DNA of 64,000 bases, taken from positions 93,423 through 157,422 of the forward strand of contig JAEINP010000005.1 of NCBI GenBank assembly GCA_016342355.1, written 5' to 3'. A program made the position numbers and the translations under genes. The notes beneath the pieces are model-generated. The model was not told the DNA's origin. It ran no database searches and saw only the letters and a list, made by a program, of their open reading frames with translations. Of this stretch, positions 17,410-27,202 are shown in pieces. The DNA is from Desulfatibacillum sp. GTDB lineage: Bacteria; Desulfobacterota; Desulfobacteria; Desulfobacterales; Desulfatibacillaceae. Within the stretch, counting starts at the first letter, position 1; every line of letters starts with the position of its first letter.

Positions 17410-18855
17410 ATGGATTTTTTGCAACCCCCCTACGGGCTTTTTGCTCCGGATGTTGACCTTGTGGTCAATCTGCCGGCTTTGGGCAAACTCCGGGAAAAGT
17501 TTCCCTCCTATATATTCAGAGCTGAAAAAGCCCAGGCAATGGCCCGAAAATTCGCCATAAATCACATTTTACCGCGTTCTCTGGAAACTGACAAGAAATG
17601 CAGCCAGGATCCCACATATTTTGATTGGGACCTATGGCATGCTGCCAACCGGGCAAAGTTCACCGTGGCCTGCCTTCCGGAAAAATTGGGCGGCCTGGGA
17701 TGGAGCGCCCTGGATAATGCCGCAGCCCTGGAGGAATTCACCAGCGCCTGCATGGCCAGCACGGCGAATTTTGTCTTTAATGTTTTTGGCTTGTTGGGCT
17801 CCATGGTGGAATGCAAAACCGGCATTGTGCTGGACATGGTAAAAAAAATGGCCAAAGCCCAACAGGAAGACAAACCCCTGTTTTACTCCTGGGCTATCAC
17901 CGAGCCGGGAGCAGGCACGGACATGGAAGATGCTTGCGCCATGCAAACCATGCGGCCTTCCTGCCATGCCCAAAGGGTTCCAGGCGGTTACAGTTTGAGC
18001 GGAGTAAAATGTTTTATCACTAATGGCAGCATGGCCCATTATGTGATTGTGAACATGCCCACGGACCAGGAAAGGCCCCTGGAAACCATGGCCACCTTTC
18101 ATGTGCCTACTAACGCCAAAGGCTTTTTCGTGGGCCGGGTGGAACGTAAATGCGGCCAAAAAGCCAGCCAGACCGCGGAAATTTTTTTCGATAAAGTATT
18201 TGTGCCTGAAAAGGAGATGTGGGAACCCCCGGGAAAAGGGTTTGACCACACTCGGGAGATCCTTTCCATCACCCGGGGGCTGGTGGGCATCAGCGCCATG
18301 GGAATCGCCCGAGGCGCTTTGGAGCGATGCATCCGATATGCCGCCAACAAAAAGACCGCCAATGGCCGTCTCATCGACCAGGACTGGGTAAGGTTCGCCA
18401 TTGCCGACATGCTCAAGGATTTGCACATGGTCCGGGCGGCTGGGTACAATTTCGCCATTGCCCTGGATACCTTCCATGTCTGGAAAATTTTTGATACAGC
18501 CGTTGTGAAGGGGGCCACTTTGTTGCCCGGTAAAATCCTTATGGCCGACTCCCTGGCCGCCCTGGCAAATAACCAATTGGCCAATGAGGCCGGAACCCGG
18601 TTCAAGAAAAAGATCGTCACCAATGAGGTTCTGGATTCCTTTGTCAAACACGGCTCGGCCCTGAAGGCAGCCGGGTCCGATCTGGCCATGAAAGTCAGTT
18701 CCCGGGTTTTGGACATCGTGGGTCTGGATGGCATGGCCCGGGAATTCGGCATGGAAAAATGTTTCCGGGACGCCAAGGTCACCCAGATTTACGAGGGGTC
18801 CAATCAGGCCAATCTTTGGGATTTTTTTCATGAGGAAGTGGGCAGGCTGGTGTAA
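17410..18855 (+). CDS. Acyl-CoA dehydrogenase, catalytic-glutamate-containing partner
   Basis: This 481-residue flavoprotein of the acyl-CoA dehydrogenase family oxidises an acyl-CoA to the 2-enoyl-CoA. FAD and substrate signature SWAITEPGAGTDME lies near residue 165, and the C-terminal block DAKVTQIYEGSNQANL carries the catalytic base Glu462 at the position typical of short- and medium-chain enzymes. It is longer than the usual 380-400 residues, with an extended N-terminus. The ATG at 17410 has GGAGG directly upstream but only about 4 bases away; TTG 17389 is the alternative. A second family member follows after 22 bases and lacks the glutamate, so the two may form one heteromeric enzyme. 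Confidence 0.92.
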   Translation: MDFLQPPYGLFAPDVDLVVNLPALGKLREKFPSYIFRAEKAQAMARKFAINHILPRSLETDKKCSQDPTYFDWDLWHAANRAKFTVACLPEKLGGLGWSALDNAAALEEFTSACMASTANFVFNVFGLLGSMVECKTGIVLDMVKKMAKAQQEDKPLFYSWAITEPGAGTDMEDACAMQTMRPSCHAQRVPGGYSLSGVKCFITNGSMAHYVIVNMPTDQERPLETMATFHVPTNAKGFFVGRVERKCGQKASQTAEIFFDKVFVPEKEMWEPPGKGFDHTREILSITRGLVGISAMGIARGALERCIRYAANKKTANGRLIDQDWVRFAIADMLKDLHMVRAAGYNFAIALDTFHVWKIFDTAVVKGATLLPGKILMADSLAALANNQLANEAGTRFKKKIVTNEVLDSFVKHGSALKAAGSDLAMKVSSRVLDIVGLDGMAREFGMEKCFRDAKVTQIYEGSNQANLWDFFHEEVGRLV

Positions 18856-18877
18856 TGCTTTTCAGGAGGCGGCAGGC

Positions 18878-19972
18878 ATGAGTATTCCAAAAGAATATTT
18901 TGAAGTGGTGCGGGAAACCGGAAAATTCGCCAAAAGGGAGTTTGGAGAGCATGCACTGGATTGGGATTTGAATCCCGACCCATCCCATATAACAAGTCTT
19001 TGGATAAAAAGCCTTGGCCTGGATCTTCCTGTTTTAACCATCCCGGAGGAATTCAGCGGCGTGGGGTATGGCCCGGTTTGCCAAGCCCTGGTGGTGGACG
19101 CAATGGCCAGCCGGTGTCCTGGCGTAGCCTCTGTATTTGTGCATCATTTTGCCGGACTTTTTCCAGTGCAATTTGCAAACAAGGACCAACAGACTGAACT
19201 CTGGGGCGCAGCCACAGGAAAGGCGGGCAGGGGTATCGCCGGGGTGGTGTTTGACCATGACGGAGCACTATCCATTAAACCCAGCGGAAACGGTTTTATA
19301 CTTAACGGCACTTCCTCCCTGACCGCCAATGCCCAGTACGCGGACTGGGCAAGTGTTTTCACCAGCGACCAAAAGGGTAACCCCATTTGTTTTGTTGTGG
19401 ATAATAGAAGTCCCGGCGTATCTTTGGGCCCCAACCCCGAACTTCCCGGCCTGAAAATCAATCCTTTCCATTCCCTGGTGTTCAAGGACGTGGCTGTTCC
19501 AGCTCATGCTATCTTATGCAACCCGGAAAAATCCGCCCAACTGATGGAACAAACCCGGGATTTACTTCATGTCCTGACTGCGGCCACGGCTCTGGGGGCA
19601 GCCCGCACAGCCTATGAAAAAGCTCTGGCCTATGCCCGGGAAAGATACCAGTTCGGCAAAATGATTATTGAGCATCAGGAAATCCGCCGCATGATAGGGG
19701 CCATGCGCATGAAACTGGATGCGGCCACTGCCAACCTCTACGAATATTTTGAGGAAAACCCAGGTCCATTGTCGCGAGCTGACCGAAAGGCGTCGCTGGT
19801 GAAGGCATTTTGTACGGATGCGGCCTTTGACATCATCGTGGATGCAATCCAGGTCCATGGAGGCTACGGCTATATGCACGAACAAGGGCTGGAAAAACTC
19901 ATGCGTGATGCGAAGGTGCTTCAGGTCTTGGGCGGGTCCAATCCACAGCTATTGGTTGAAGCAATGGAATAG
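18878..19972 (+). CDS. Acyl-CoA dehydrogenase-like partner lacking the canonical catalytic glutamate
   Basis: The product has 364 residues and the acyl-CoA dehydrogenase fold: a helical N-terminal domain, a middle beta domain from about residue 115, and a C-terminal helical domain. That last domain contains ALAYARERYQFGKMIIEHQ and IQVHGGYGYMHEQGLEKLMR. The FAD-binding helices are intact, but the segment that normally reads YEGSN reads LGGSN, so the catalytic base is Gly at residue 352. Some family members use a base elsewhere (as isovaleryl-CoA dehydrogenase does), so inactivity is not proven. AGGAGG lies 8 bases before the ATG. Cotranscription with the upstream gene is nearly certain. Confidence 0.9.
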   Translation: MSIPKEYFEVVRETGKFAKREFGEHALDWDLNPDPSHITSLWIKSLGLDLPVLTIPEEFSGVGYGPVCQALVVDAMASRCPGVASVFVHHFAGLFPVQFANKDQQTELWGAATGKAGRGIAGVVFDHDGALSIKPSGNGFILNGTSSLTANAQYADWASVFTSDQKGNPICFVVDNRSPGVSLGPNPELPGLKINPFHSLVFKDVAVPAHAILCNPEKSAQLMEQTRDLLHVLTAATALGAARTAYEKALAYARERYQFGKMIIEHQEIRRMIGAMRMKLDAATANLYEYFEENPGPLSRADRKASLVKAFCTDAAFDIIVDAIQVHGGYGYMHEQGLEKLMRDAKVLQVLGGSNPQLLVEAME

Positions 19973-20013
19973 GTTGTTCACAAATAGTGCTAAGAATACA
20001 GTGGGTTGCAATG

Positions 20014-20043
20014 ATAAGGGGGAGCTAAAAAGCTCCCCCTTAT
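20014..20043. terminator. Bidirectional hairpin between convergent genes
   Basis: A perfect 13-base-pair stem with a 4-base AAAA loop lies between the acyl-CoA dehydrogenase and malate dehydrogenase stop codons. T runs are short on both sides, so termination strength is uncertain. Confidence 0.7.
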
Positions 20044-20063
20044 TGAAATATATTTACTCGATA

Positions 20064-21428
<1,365 letters not shown>

Positions 21429-22325
21429 ATGTCTGCATCCCACTTATTGGTGGACCAATACATGAACTTTTTGTTGGTGGAAAAGGGCTTGGCCCAGAAC
21501 ACCCTGGAAGCCTACAGCAAAGACCTGGATGTGTTTGTGGGATTTCTGGAAGAGAATAAGGTCAATGACCTGCGGGAAGCGGACACGCTTGTTATAGTGC
21601 AGCATTTAATCAAGCTCCGGTCTTTGGGATTGGGCGCCAGAACCCGGGCCAGGCATCTGGTGGCCATTCGGGGGCTGTTTTCCTTCTTGGAGCAGGAAAA
21701 AGTCATTAAACACAATCCGGCCAAGCTGGTGGATCTGCCCAAGTCGGGCATGCGTCTTCCCGACGTGATTTCCGTAGGAGAAATCGAAACGCTGTTGGAG
21801 GCGCCCAATGAAATGGACGTACTGGGCGCCAGGGATCGGGCCATGCTGGAGTTGGCATATGCTTCGGGGCTTAGGGTGTCGGAACTGATTCATGTAAGGG
21901 TTCAGGATATCCATTTGGATGCCGGATTTGTGCGGGTTATGGGAAAGGGCTCCAAGGAGAGGATTGTTCCCATGGGCAGACAGGCCAGGGAGAAAATTCA
22001 GTCTTACATGGAAAACGACCGGCCCATTCTTTTAAAGGGCAAACCCGGGGAGTATTTGTTCGTGGTAAGGGGAGGGCGTCCCATGACCCGCCAATCCTTC
22101 TGGAAGCTGATGAAGAAATATGCCTTAAAGGCCGGAATAGCCAAGAACATCACTCCCCATACCCTGCGTCATTCCTTTGCCAGCCACTTGCTGGAAGGAG
22201 GGGCGGATTTACGGGTGGTTCAGGAAATGCTGGGTCACGTTGACATTTCCACCACCCAGATATACACACACGTGGCAAGGGAACGCCTGATCGAAATACA
22301 CGAACGTTATCATCCCCGGCACTAA
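21429..22325 (+). CDS. xerD: Site-specific tyrosine recombinase XerD
   Basis: This 298-residue recombinase has an N-terminal SAM-like core-binding domain (about residues 1-95) and a C-terminal catalytic domain. All catalytic residues are visible: Arg in ASGLRVSEL, Lys in GKGSKERIVP, His-x-x-Arg in HTLRHSFASH, His in EMLGHVDIS, and the tyrosine nucleophile in TTQIYTHV. With XerC it resolves chromosome dimers at dif. The length and the RLPDVISVGEIETLL linker resemble XerD more than XerC. No integration sites or phage genes flank it, so it is read as the housekeeping recombinase. hisD follows 38 bases on. Confidence 0.9.
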   Translation: MSASHLLVDQYMNFLLVEKGLAQNTLEAYSKDLDVFVGFLEENKVNDLREADTLVIVQHLIKLRSLGLGARTRARHLVAIRGLFSFLEQEKVIKHNPAKLVDLPKSGMRLPDVISVGEIETLLEAPNEMDVLGARDRAMLELAYASGLRVSELIHVRVQDIHLDAGFVRVMGKGSKERIVPMGRQAREKIQSYMENDRPILLKGKPGEYLFVVRGGRPMTRQSFWKLMKKYALKAGIAKNITPHTLRHSFASHLLEGGADLRVVQEMLGHVDISTTQIYTHVARERLIEIHERYHPRH

Positions 22326-22363
22326 GGGTAAAAGCCGGGTTCATTTAATTTGCGAGGAAGATT

Positions 22364-23665
22364 ATGAAAATCTACCAGTACCCTTCCCAGACTGCGGAAA
22401 AACGTTTTGCATCCCTGGTGGACCGGGGAGTTTCCTTTCGCACCAAAGACGTGAAAGCTGTTACAAAAATCCTGGACGACGTGCGGAAAAACGGGGACCA
22501 GGCGGTCGTGGATTATTCCAACCGTTTTGACGCGGGCGGCATGTCTGTGGAATCCATGCGGGTGACCGATGAGGAAATGGAAACGGCCCTGGCTCAGGTG
22601 GAGCCGGACTTTCAAAAGGCCATGGAAAGGGCGCACCGCAACGTGGCGGATTTTCACCGCAGACAGCTTCCAAAATCATGGATCACCACGGACAGGCCGG
22701 GTACGGTCCTGGGCCAGATGATCCGGCCTGTGGACGCAGCCGGGGTTTATGTGCCGGGAGGGCAGGGGGGCAGCACGCCGTTGGTGTCGTCCGTAATTAT
22801 GGGCGGCGTTCCCGCCAAGATCGCCGGAGTGGAAAGAATTTGCATGGTCACGCCTCCCAGGGCGGACGGAACCGTTCATCCCTATTTACTGGCGGCCGCA
22901 AAGCTCACGGGGATTGACGAGGTTTTCAAGATAGGAAGCGCCTGGGCCATTGCCGCCATGGCTTATGGCACGGAAAGTATAAAAGCCGTGGACGTGATCG
23001 TAGGGCCGGGCAATATTTATGTGACCATCGCCAAGAGTCTGGTTGCGGGTACGGTGGGTATTGATATGATCGCCGGGCCCAGCGAGGTGTTGGTGATCGC
23101 CGACCATACCGCTAACCCGGACTGCGTGGCTGCGGATCTTTTATCCCAGGCCGAGCACGATCCCATGGCCAGTTCCATCCTGGTCACTACGAAAAAGAAA
23201 ATCGCCTTGGATACCCGGAAGGCTCTGTTTGAAAGGATCGCCAAGCTATCCCGCCGGGAAATCGCCGAAGCCTCGGTCAAGAAAAACTGCATGGCCTTTG
23301 TGGTGGATAACCTGGATATTGCCGCAGACCTGGCCAACGCCATCGCCCCGGAGCATCTGGAATTGCTGGTGGAAGATCCTTTCGCCTATTTTCCCAAGAT
23401 CAAGCACGCCGGAGCCATGTTCCTGGGCCAGTACACGCCCGAACCGGTGGGGGATTATGTGGCAGGCCCCAACCATGTATTGCCCACCCAGGGCACAGGG
23501 CGTTTTTCATCCGCGTTGAATGTGGATAACTTTTTGAAGAAAACCAGCCTGTTGTATTATTCCAAGGAAACCTTTGAGGAAGAAGCGCCGGATATCATCC
23601 GCCTTGCCGAGGTGGAAGGCCTCACCGCCCATGCGGAATCGGTAAGGGCCAGGTTAAAGAAATAA
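22364..23665 (+). CDS. hisD: Histidinol dehydrogenase
   Basis: This 433-residue enzyme performs the last two oxidations of histidine biosynthesis, histidinol to histidine, with NAD and zinc. Landmarks are YVPGGQGGSTPLVSSVIMG, the substrate-site segment GIDMIAGPSEVLVIAD, the metal-region LLSQAEHDPMASSILVT, the catalytic Glu-His in IAPEHLELLVEDP and the C-terminal GPNHVLPTQGTGRFSS. GAGGAAG precedes the ATG. No other his genes adjoin, so it is separated from the rest of the pathway, as in many deltaproteobacteria. Confidence 0.97.
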   Translation: MKIYQYPSQTAEKRFASLVDRGVSFRTKDVKAVTKILDDVRKNGDQAVVDYSNRFDAGGMSVESMRVTDEEMETALAQVEPDFQKAMERAHRNVADFHRRQLPKSWITTDRPGTVLGQMIRPVDAAGVYVPGGQGGSTPLVSSVIMGGVPAKIAGVERICMVTPPRADGTVHPYLLAAAKLTGIDEVFKIGSAWAIAAMAYGTESIKAVDVIVGPGNIYVTIAKSLVAGTVGIDMIAGPSEVLVIADHTANPDCVAADLLSQAEHDPMASSILVTTKKKIALDTRKALFERIAKLSRREIAEASVKKNCMAFVVDNLDIAADLANAIAPEHLELLVEDPFAYFPKIKHAGAMFLGQYTPEPVGDYVAGPNHVLPTQGTGRFSSALNVDNFLKKTSLLYYSKETFEEEAPDIIRLAEVEGLTAHAESVRARLKK

Positions 23666-23751
23666 GGTTTCAATTACCTGAATTTGCCTGCACTCCCAAG
23701 CAGGAGCATGGGAGCGAGATGAATGATCTTATGCTGTGGTGGAGGTTTTCC

Positions 23752-23940
23752 CTACACGCTTCCGCCCAAATGCCTTGCAAGATTGCGGATGGGTGTCATT
23801 TTTTCCTTGGAAGTCAAGGCGAATCCGCAACAGATATCGCTGCGACCGCCCATGTATTTGGCGCCGCTATGGACCACGATATCAACACCCAGAGCAAGGG
23901 ACATCTGGTTCATGGACGTGGCGAATGTATTATCTATCAA
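23752..23940 (-). pseudogene. Relic of a Cys/Met-metabolism PLP enzyme (cystathionine synthase/lyase type)
   Basis: The minus strand encodes only about 60 residues of homology: LIDNTFATSMNQMSLALGVD, then IVVHSGAKYMGGRSDICCG and ALTSKEKM, ending at a stop after HLGGSV. This is the central block of trans-sulfuration enzymes, including the PLP-binding lysine (in SGAKY) and the Asp of IDNTF. The preceding 300-odd coordinates on either side encode nothing of the roughly 390-residue family, so N- and C-terminal parts are deleted. A frame of 80 residues covers it, but its first 18 residues are unrelated. I read it as a gene remnant. Confidence 0.7.
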
Positions 23941-24154
23941 TGTAAATATCTGATAAATATATAAATAATAGTCGTTTTGGGGCATGCTCTGCATAATTAT
24001 AGCGGTTCATGATTCAGATTGACAATCATAGGGGGCGGGAGTAGCTAATGGAAAGAGTTTCAAACAAAAGGTTGTTCAGTGCAAGCGTCTGAATATCTAC
24101 AATATTCGGATGGTTCTCTAAGGAATACAGAGACTTTAACCAGGAGGGTAATCA

Positions 24155-24938
24155 ATGCCGCGGAAAATGTTTGTTTTTGTTTGCATTTTGCCCTGGTCTT
24201 TATGCTTCTGATTTTACATTTAATGCGGATGGTAAACTTGATCTTGGGGACGCGGTTAACATCATGCAGGTGGTTTCCGGCATTCGGTGCGATTCGGAAT
24301 GGTGCTGCCAACCGGATGACGAGGCGAACGGTATTTACAGTATCTGTAATTATTTTCCTTTGGAGGGCGGCAATTTCTGGAAATATAATACCGGCGCCCG
24401 GGTAATCATTTCCGAGAAAAAGGATTGCAACGGATATACGGGGATTCAGTATGGCACTTCCACCTATGAGTATTCCCTGTTCATGGACAACGGGAAGAAC
24501 GGGTTGCTCATGAACGGTTGCGAGTACGAGCAGCCCGAGGGGAATCTCAGAGACATGGGCACTGCCATCAAGGTGGCCAATGAACAAATGTCGATAGGAG
24601 ATCAGGTGCAAACCACCTTTGAAGGGGGCGCGATTGTGGTCAACAGCACTTTTCAGGGATTTGAAAACGTGACAGTTCCTGCGGGAACCTTCAACGCCCT
24701 CAAACTCAGGCTGGATATTGACGACGAGGGAGGCGGAGGAACCAAATGCGATTCCTTTGTTGTGACTCTGTGGCTTGCCAAAGGGATCGGCCCTGTCAAG
24801 ATTGCCAGGACCAATCCCGTGCCTGCCAATTGCCTGGGATGCGTGTTTCTTTGTAATCCAGAAAATAGCCTGACCATTTTGAATACCTCCGCAATTCTCA
24901 CCCGGGCGGCCATCAACGGACAAGTCTATCCTCAATAG
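24155..24938 (+). pseudogene. Secreted dockerin-like protein, signal peptide apparently frameshifted
   Basis: The main frame (from TTG 24171) encodes a mature protein beginning near SDFTFNADGKLDLGDAVNI. That segment is one calcium-loop repeat of dockerin type (D-x-D-G-x-x-D-x-x-D), followed by a beta-rich domain of about 210 residues with several cysteine pairs. The only good start, ATG 24155 behind AGGAGGG, gives MPRKMFVFVC and then goes out of frame by one base. Joining it to the main frame around 24170-24185 (a T-rich stretch) would make a normal signal peptide ending in GLYA. So there is an extra base, a sequencing error, or translation from TTG without a signal. Ligand and role are unknown. 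Confidence 0.6.
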
Positions 24939-25179
24939 ATTTCAATTTTAAAATGTTTTCGGCAGGAATCCTGGGCTGGTAATGCTGCTTCAGGCCCTGG
25001 ATTCTGAAGAGCCCCCAGCTACATTTCATTGCGTTCACCTAACAAAACGGTTTCGATTTCACCTGTGCGATATTCTGCAATACCGGCTAAGGTATATATT
25101 CCATTGACCTAAACCTTCATTTTTGACAAATAATGTGGATGGAATCCAAACACGCCTTAAGATCATCTGTGGAAATGCC

Positions 25180-26550
25180 ATGAGCATACGAAGGGAAGAG
25201 GATAGCCTGGGCGCCGTGATGGTGGACCGGGAGGCTTATTATGGTCCCCAGACCCAAAGGGCGATGGATAATTTTCCCATAAGTTCCATTCGTTTTCCTT
25301 ATCCTTGCATATTGGCCATAGTAATGGTCAAAAGGTTGGCAGCCAAGGCGCACCTGGAACTGGGTTTGCTGGACCCGAAAATCGCCGGGGCAATTATGCA
25401 GGCGGCCCGAGAGGTGGAATCCGGGTCTTTGGCGGACCAGTTTGTGGTGGACGTATTCCAGACAGGGTCCGGCACCTCGTCCCACATGAACGTGAACGAG
25501 GTTTTGGCAGGCCGGGCCAACGAAATCCTCACGGGGGTCCGGGGCGGCAAGCATCCCGTCCATCCCAACGATCATGTCAATATGGGGCAGTCCTCCAATG
25601 ATGTGGTCCCCACGGCCACACATATGGCCTGTTTAAAAAACCTGGACAACCAACTGATTCCCGGTCTGAAAATTCTGCATACGAGTCTGGAAAGACAGGC
25701 CAAGGCCTTTTATCCGGTTCAAAAAACCGGACGCACCCATTTTATGGACGCCTTGCCCGTGAAGCTGGGCCAGGAGTTTTCGGGATATGCCAGGCAGGTG
25801 GAGCTCTCCATGGAGCGTATTCTGGGAGTGTATTCCAGGCTGGGAGAGCTTGCTCTGGGCGGTTCTGCTGTGGGGACCGGCGTGAATGTTCACCCGGATA
25901 TGGCACGGCGGGTGATAACCCAACTGGCAGAGGAAACCGGTTTGCCGTTTACCATTGCGAAAAACCGTTTTGAAGCCATGGGTTCCAGGGACGCTTTGGT
26001 GGAGACTTCCGGCAACCTCAAGACTATTGCTGTAAGCCTGATGAAAATCGCCTCGGACATCCGGTTACTGTCCAGCGGTCCCCGCTGCGGAATAGGGGAG
26101 ATTCGGCTTCCGGCCCTTCAGCCCGGGTCGTCTATTATGCCGGGCAAGATCAACCCGGTAATTCCGGAGGTGGTTTTACAAGTGGGCGCTCATGTGATTG
26201 GGAACGATGCCGCCGTGTCTGTGTGCGGGCACATGGGGAGCCTGGAGTTGAACACCATGATTCCTGTCATGGCCCACAATGTGCTGGAAAGCATAAAGTT
26301 ATTGGCGACTGCGTCGCGGGTGTTTGGAGAGAAATGTATTGACGGCATTGAGGCGAACACGGCAAGATGTGAGGCCAATCTTGATAAAAGCATCGCCTTG
26401 GCCACTTTTTTAGCTCCGGATATAGGATATGACAAAGCCGCCTTGCTTGCCAAGGAGGCTTTTGAAACCGGTAAAACCATCAGGGAATTAGCCCTGGAAA
26501 AGGGACTTCTATCGCCCAAAGAGTGGAAAGATCTCTTGGAAGGATTATGA
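25180..26550 (+). CDS. fumC: Fumarate hydratase, class II
   Basis: The 456-residue protein belongs to the fumarase/aspartase superfamily. Diagnostic blocks are YYGPQTQRAMDNFPI, the substrate loop TGSGTSSHMNVNEV, NDHVNMGQSSNDVVPTA, the catalytic-histidine block TGRTHFMDALPVKLGQE and the signature GSSIMPGKINPVIPEV. The segment GTSSHMNVNEV favours fumarase over aspartate ammonia-lyase (AGTSVNMNANEV), but a lyase for a related substrate is possible. The start at 25180 gives MSIRREEDSLG, which matches family N-termini; a TTG at 25123 would add 19 unrelated residues. An upstream 180-base gap carries its promoter. Confidence 0.9.
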   Translation: MSIRREEDSLGAVMVDREAYYGPQTQRAMDNFPISSIRFPYPCILAIVMVKRLAAKAHLELGLLDPKIAGAIMQAAREVESGSLADQFVVDVFQTGSGTSSHMNVNEVLAGRANEILTGVRGGKHPVHPNDHVNMGQSSNDVVPTATHMACLKNLDNQLIPGLKILHTSLERQAKAFYPVQKTGRTHFMDALPVKLGQEFSGYARQVELSMERILGVYSRLGELALGGSAVGTGVNVHPDMARRVITQLAEETGLPFTIAKNRFEAMGSRDALVETSGNLKTIAVSLMKIASDIRLLSSGPRCGIGEIRLPALQPGSSIMPGKINPVIPEVVLQVGAHVIGNDAAVSVCGHMGSLELNTMIPVMAHNVLESIKLLATASRVFGEKCIDGIEANTARCEANLDKSIALATFLAPDIGYDKAALLAKEAFETGKTIRELALEKGLLSPKEWKDLLEGL

Positions 26551-26553
26551 CTC

Positions 26554-27147
26554 ATGAAAATTCTGGTAATTCTGGCCCACCCTGACAAAGAGAGTTTTAA
26601 TCATGCCATAGCACAGGCCGTGGTGGATCAGTTGGAGTTGAGCGGTCACAAGGCATTTTTTCATGATTTGTATGCAGAGGGTTTTGATCCGCTACTGCCT
26701 GCCTCCGAGTTTTCCAGGGACGCCAAGCTGCCACCTGAAATTGATGCCCATTGCTGGGAGCTATCGCTGGCTGAAGGCATTGTTATTGTCCATCCCAACT
26801 GGTGGGGGCAACCCCCTGCCATATTAAAGGGATGGATAGACAGGGTGATCCGACCGGACGTTGCCTATCAGTTTATAGAAGGAGACGGTGGCGAGGGGAT
26901 TCCCGTGGGGCTTTTGAAAGCTCGGACTGCTGTGGTCTTTAATACTTCCAATACACCCGGGCATCGGGAGGATGAAATTTTTGGCGACCCTCTGGAGTCT
27001 TTGTGGAAGGACTGTATATTCAAGTTATGCGGCGTGGAATCCTTTTACCGGAAGATGTTTCGTGTTATCGTAACAAGCACTGAGGACGAGCGCCAATCCT
27101 GGCTGGACGAGGTTCGAAGCATTGTTAAAGAAAATTTTAGTGTTTGA
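26554..27147 (+). CDS. NAD(P)H:quinone oxidoreductase-like flavoprotein
   Basis: The 197-residue protein has a flavodoxin-like fold of the NQO1/MdaB/KefF group. It starts with MKILVILAHPDKESFNHAIA, where the phosphate loop binds FAD/FMN. It includes IVIVHPNWWGQPPAILKGWIDR, a segment near the isoalloxazine ring, and AVVFNTSNTPG. It catalyses two-electron reduction of quinones or similar acceptors at NAD(P)H expense. It starts 3 bases after the fumarase stop codon, so both are likely cotranscribed; I see no evident functional link. Confidence 0.87.
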   Translation: MKILVILAHPDKESFNHAIAQAVVDQLELSGHKAFFHDLYAEGFDPLLPASEFSRDAKLPPEIDAHCWELSLAEGIVIVHPNWWGQPPAILKGWIDRVIRPDVAYQFIEGDGGEGIPVGLLKARTAVVFNTSNTPGHREDEIFGDPLESLWKDCIFKLCGVESFYRKMFRVIVTSTEDERQSWLDEVRSIVKENFSV

Positions 27148-27202
27148 TATAAAATAGTTACAATACAAAATTAAATTATTGCATGAAGTGAATGGGGGGC
27201 TT

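Noticed and set aside
17632..18831. Antisense open frame of 399 residues across the first acyl-CoA dehydrogenase gene
   Set aside because: It mirrors a strong conserved gene and its translation is rich in His/Gly/Gln with no recognisable motif; long antisense frames are expected from the GC-skewed third codon positions.
21429..22325. Tyrosine recombinase as an integrase of a mobile element
   Set aside because: The length and domain pattern are those of XerD, and hisD and other core genes flank it; no attachment-site repeats were seen.
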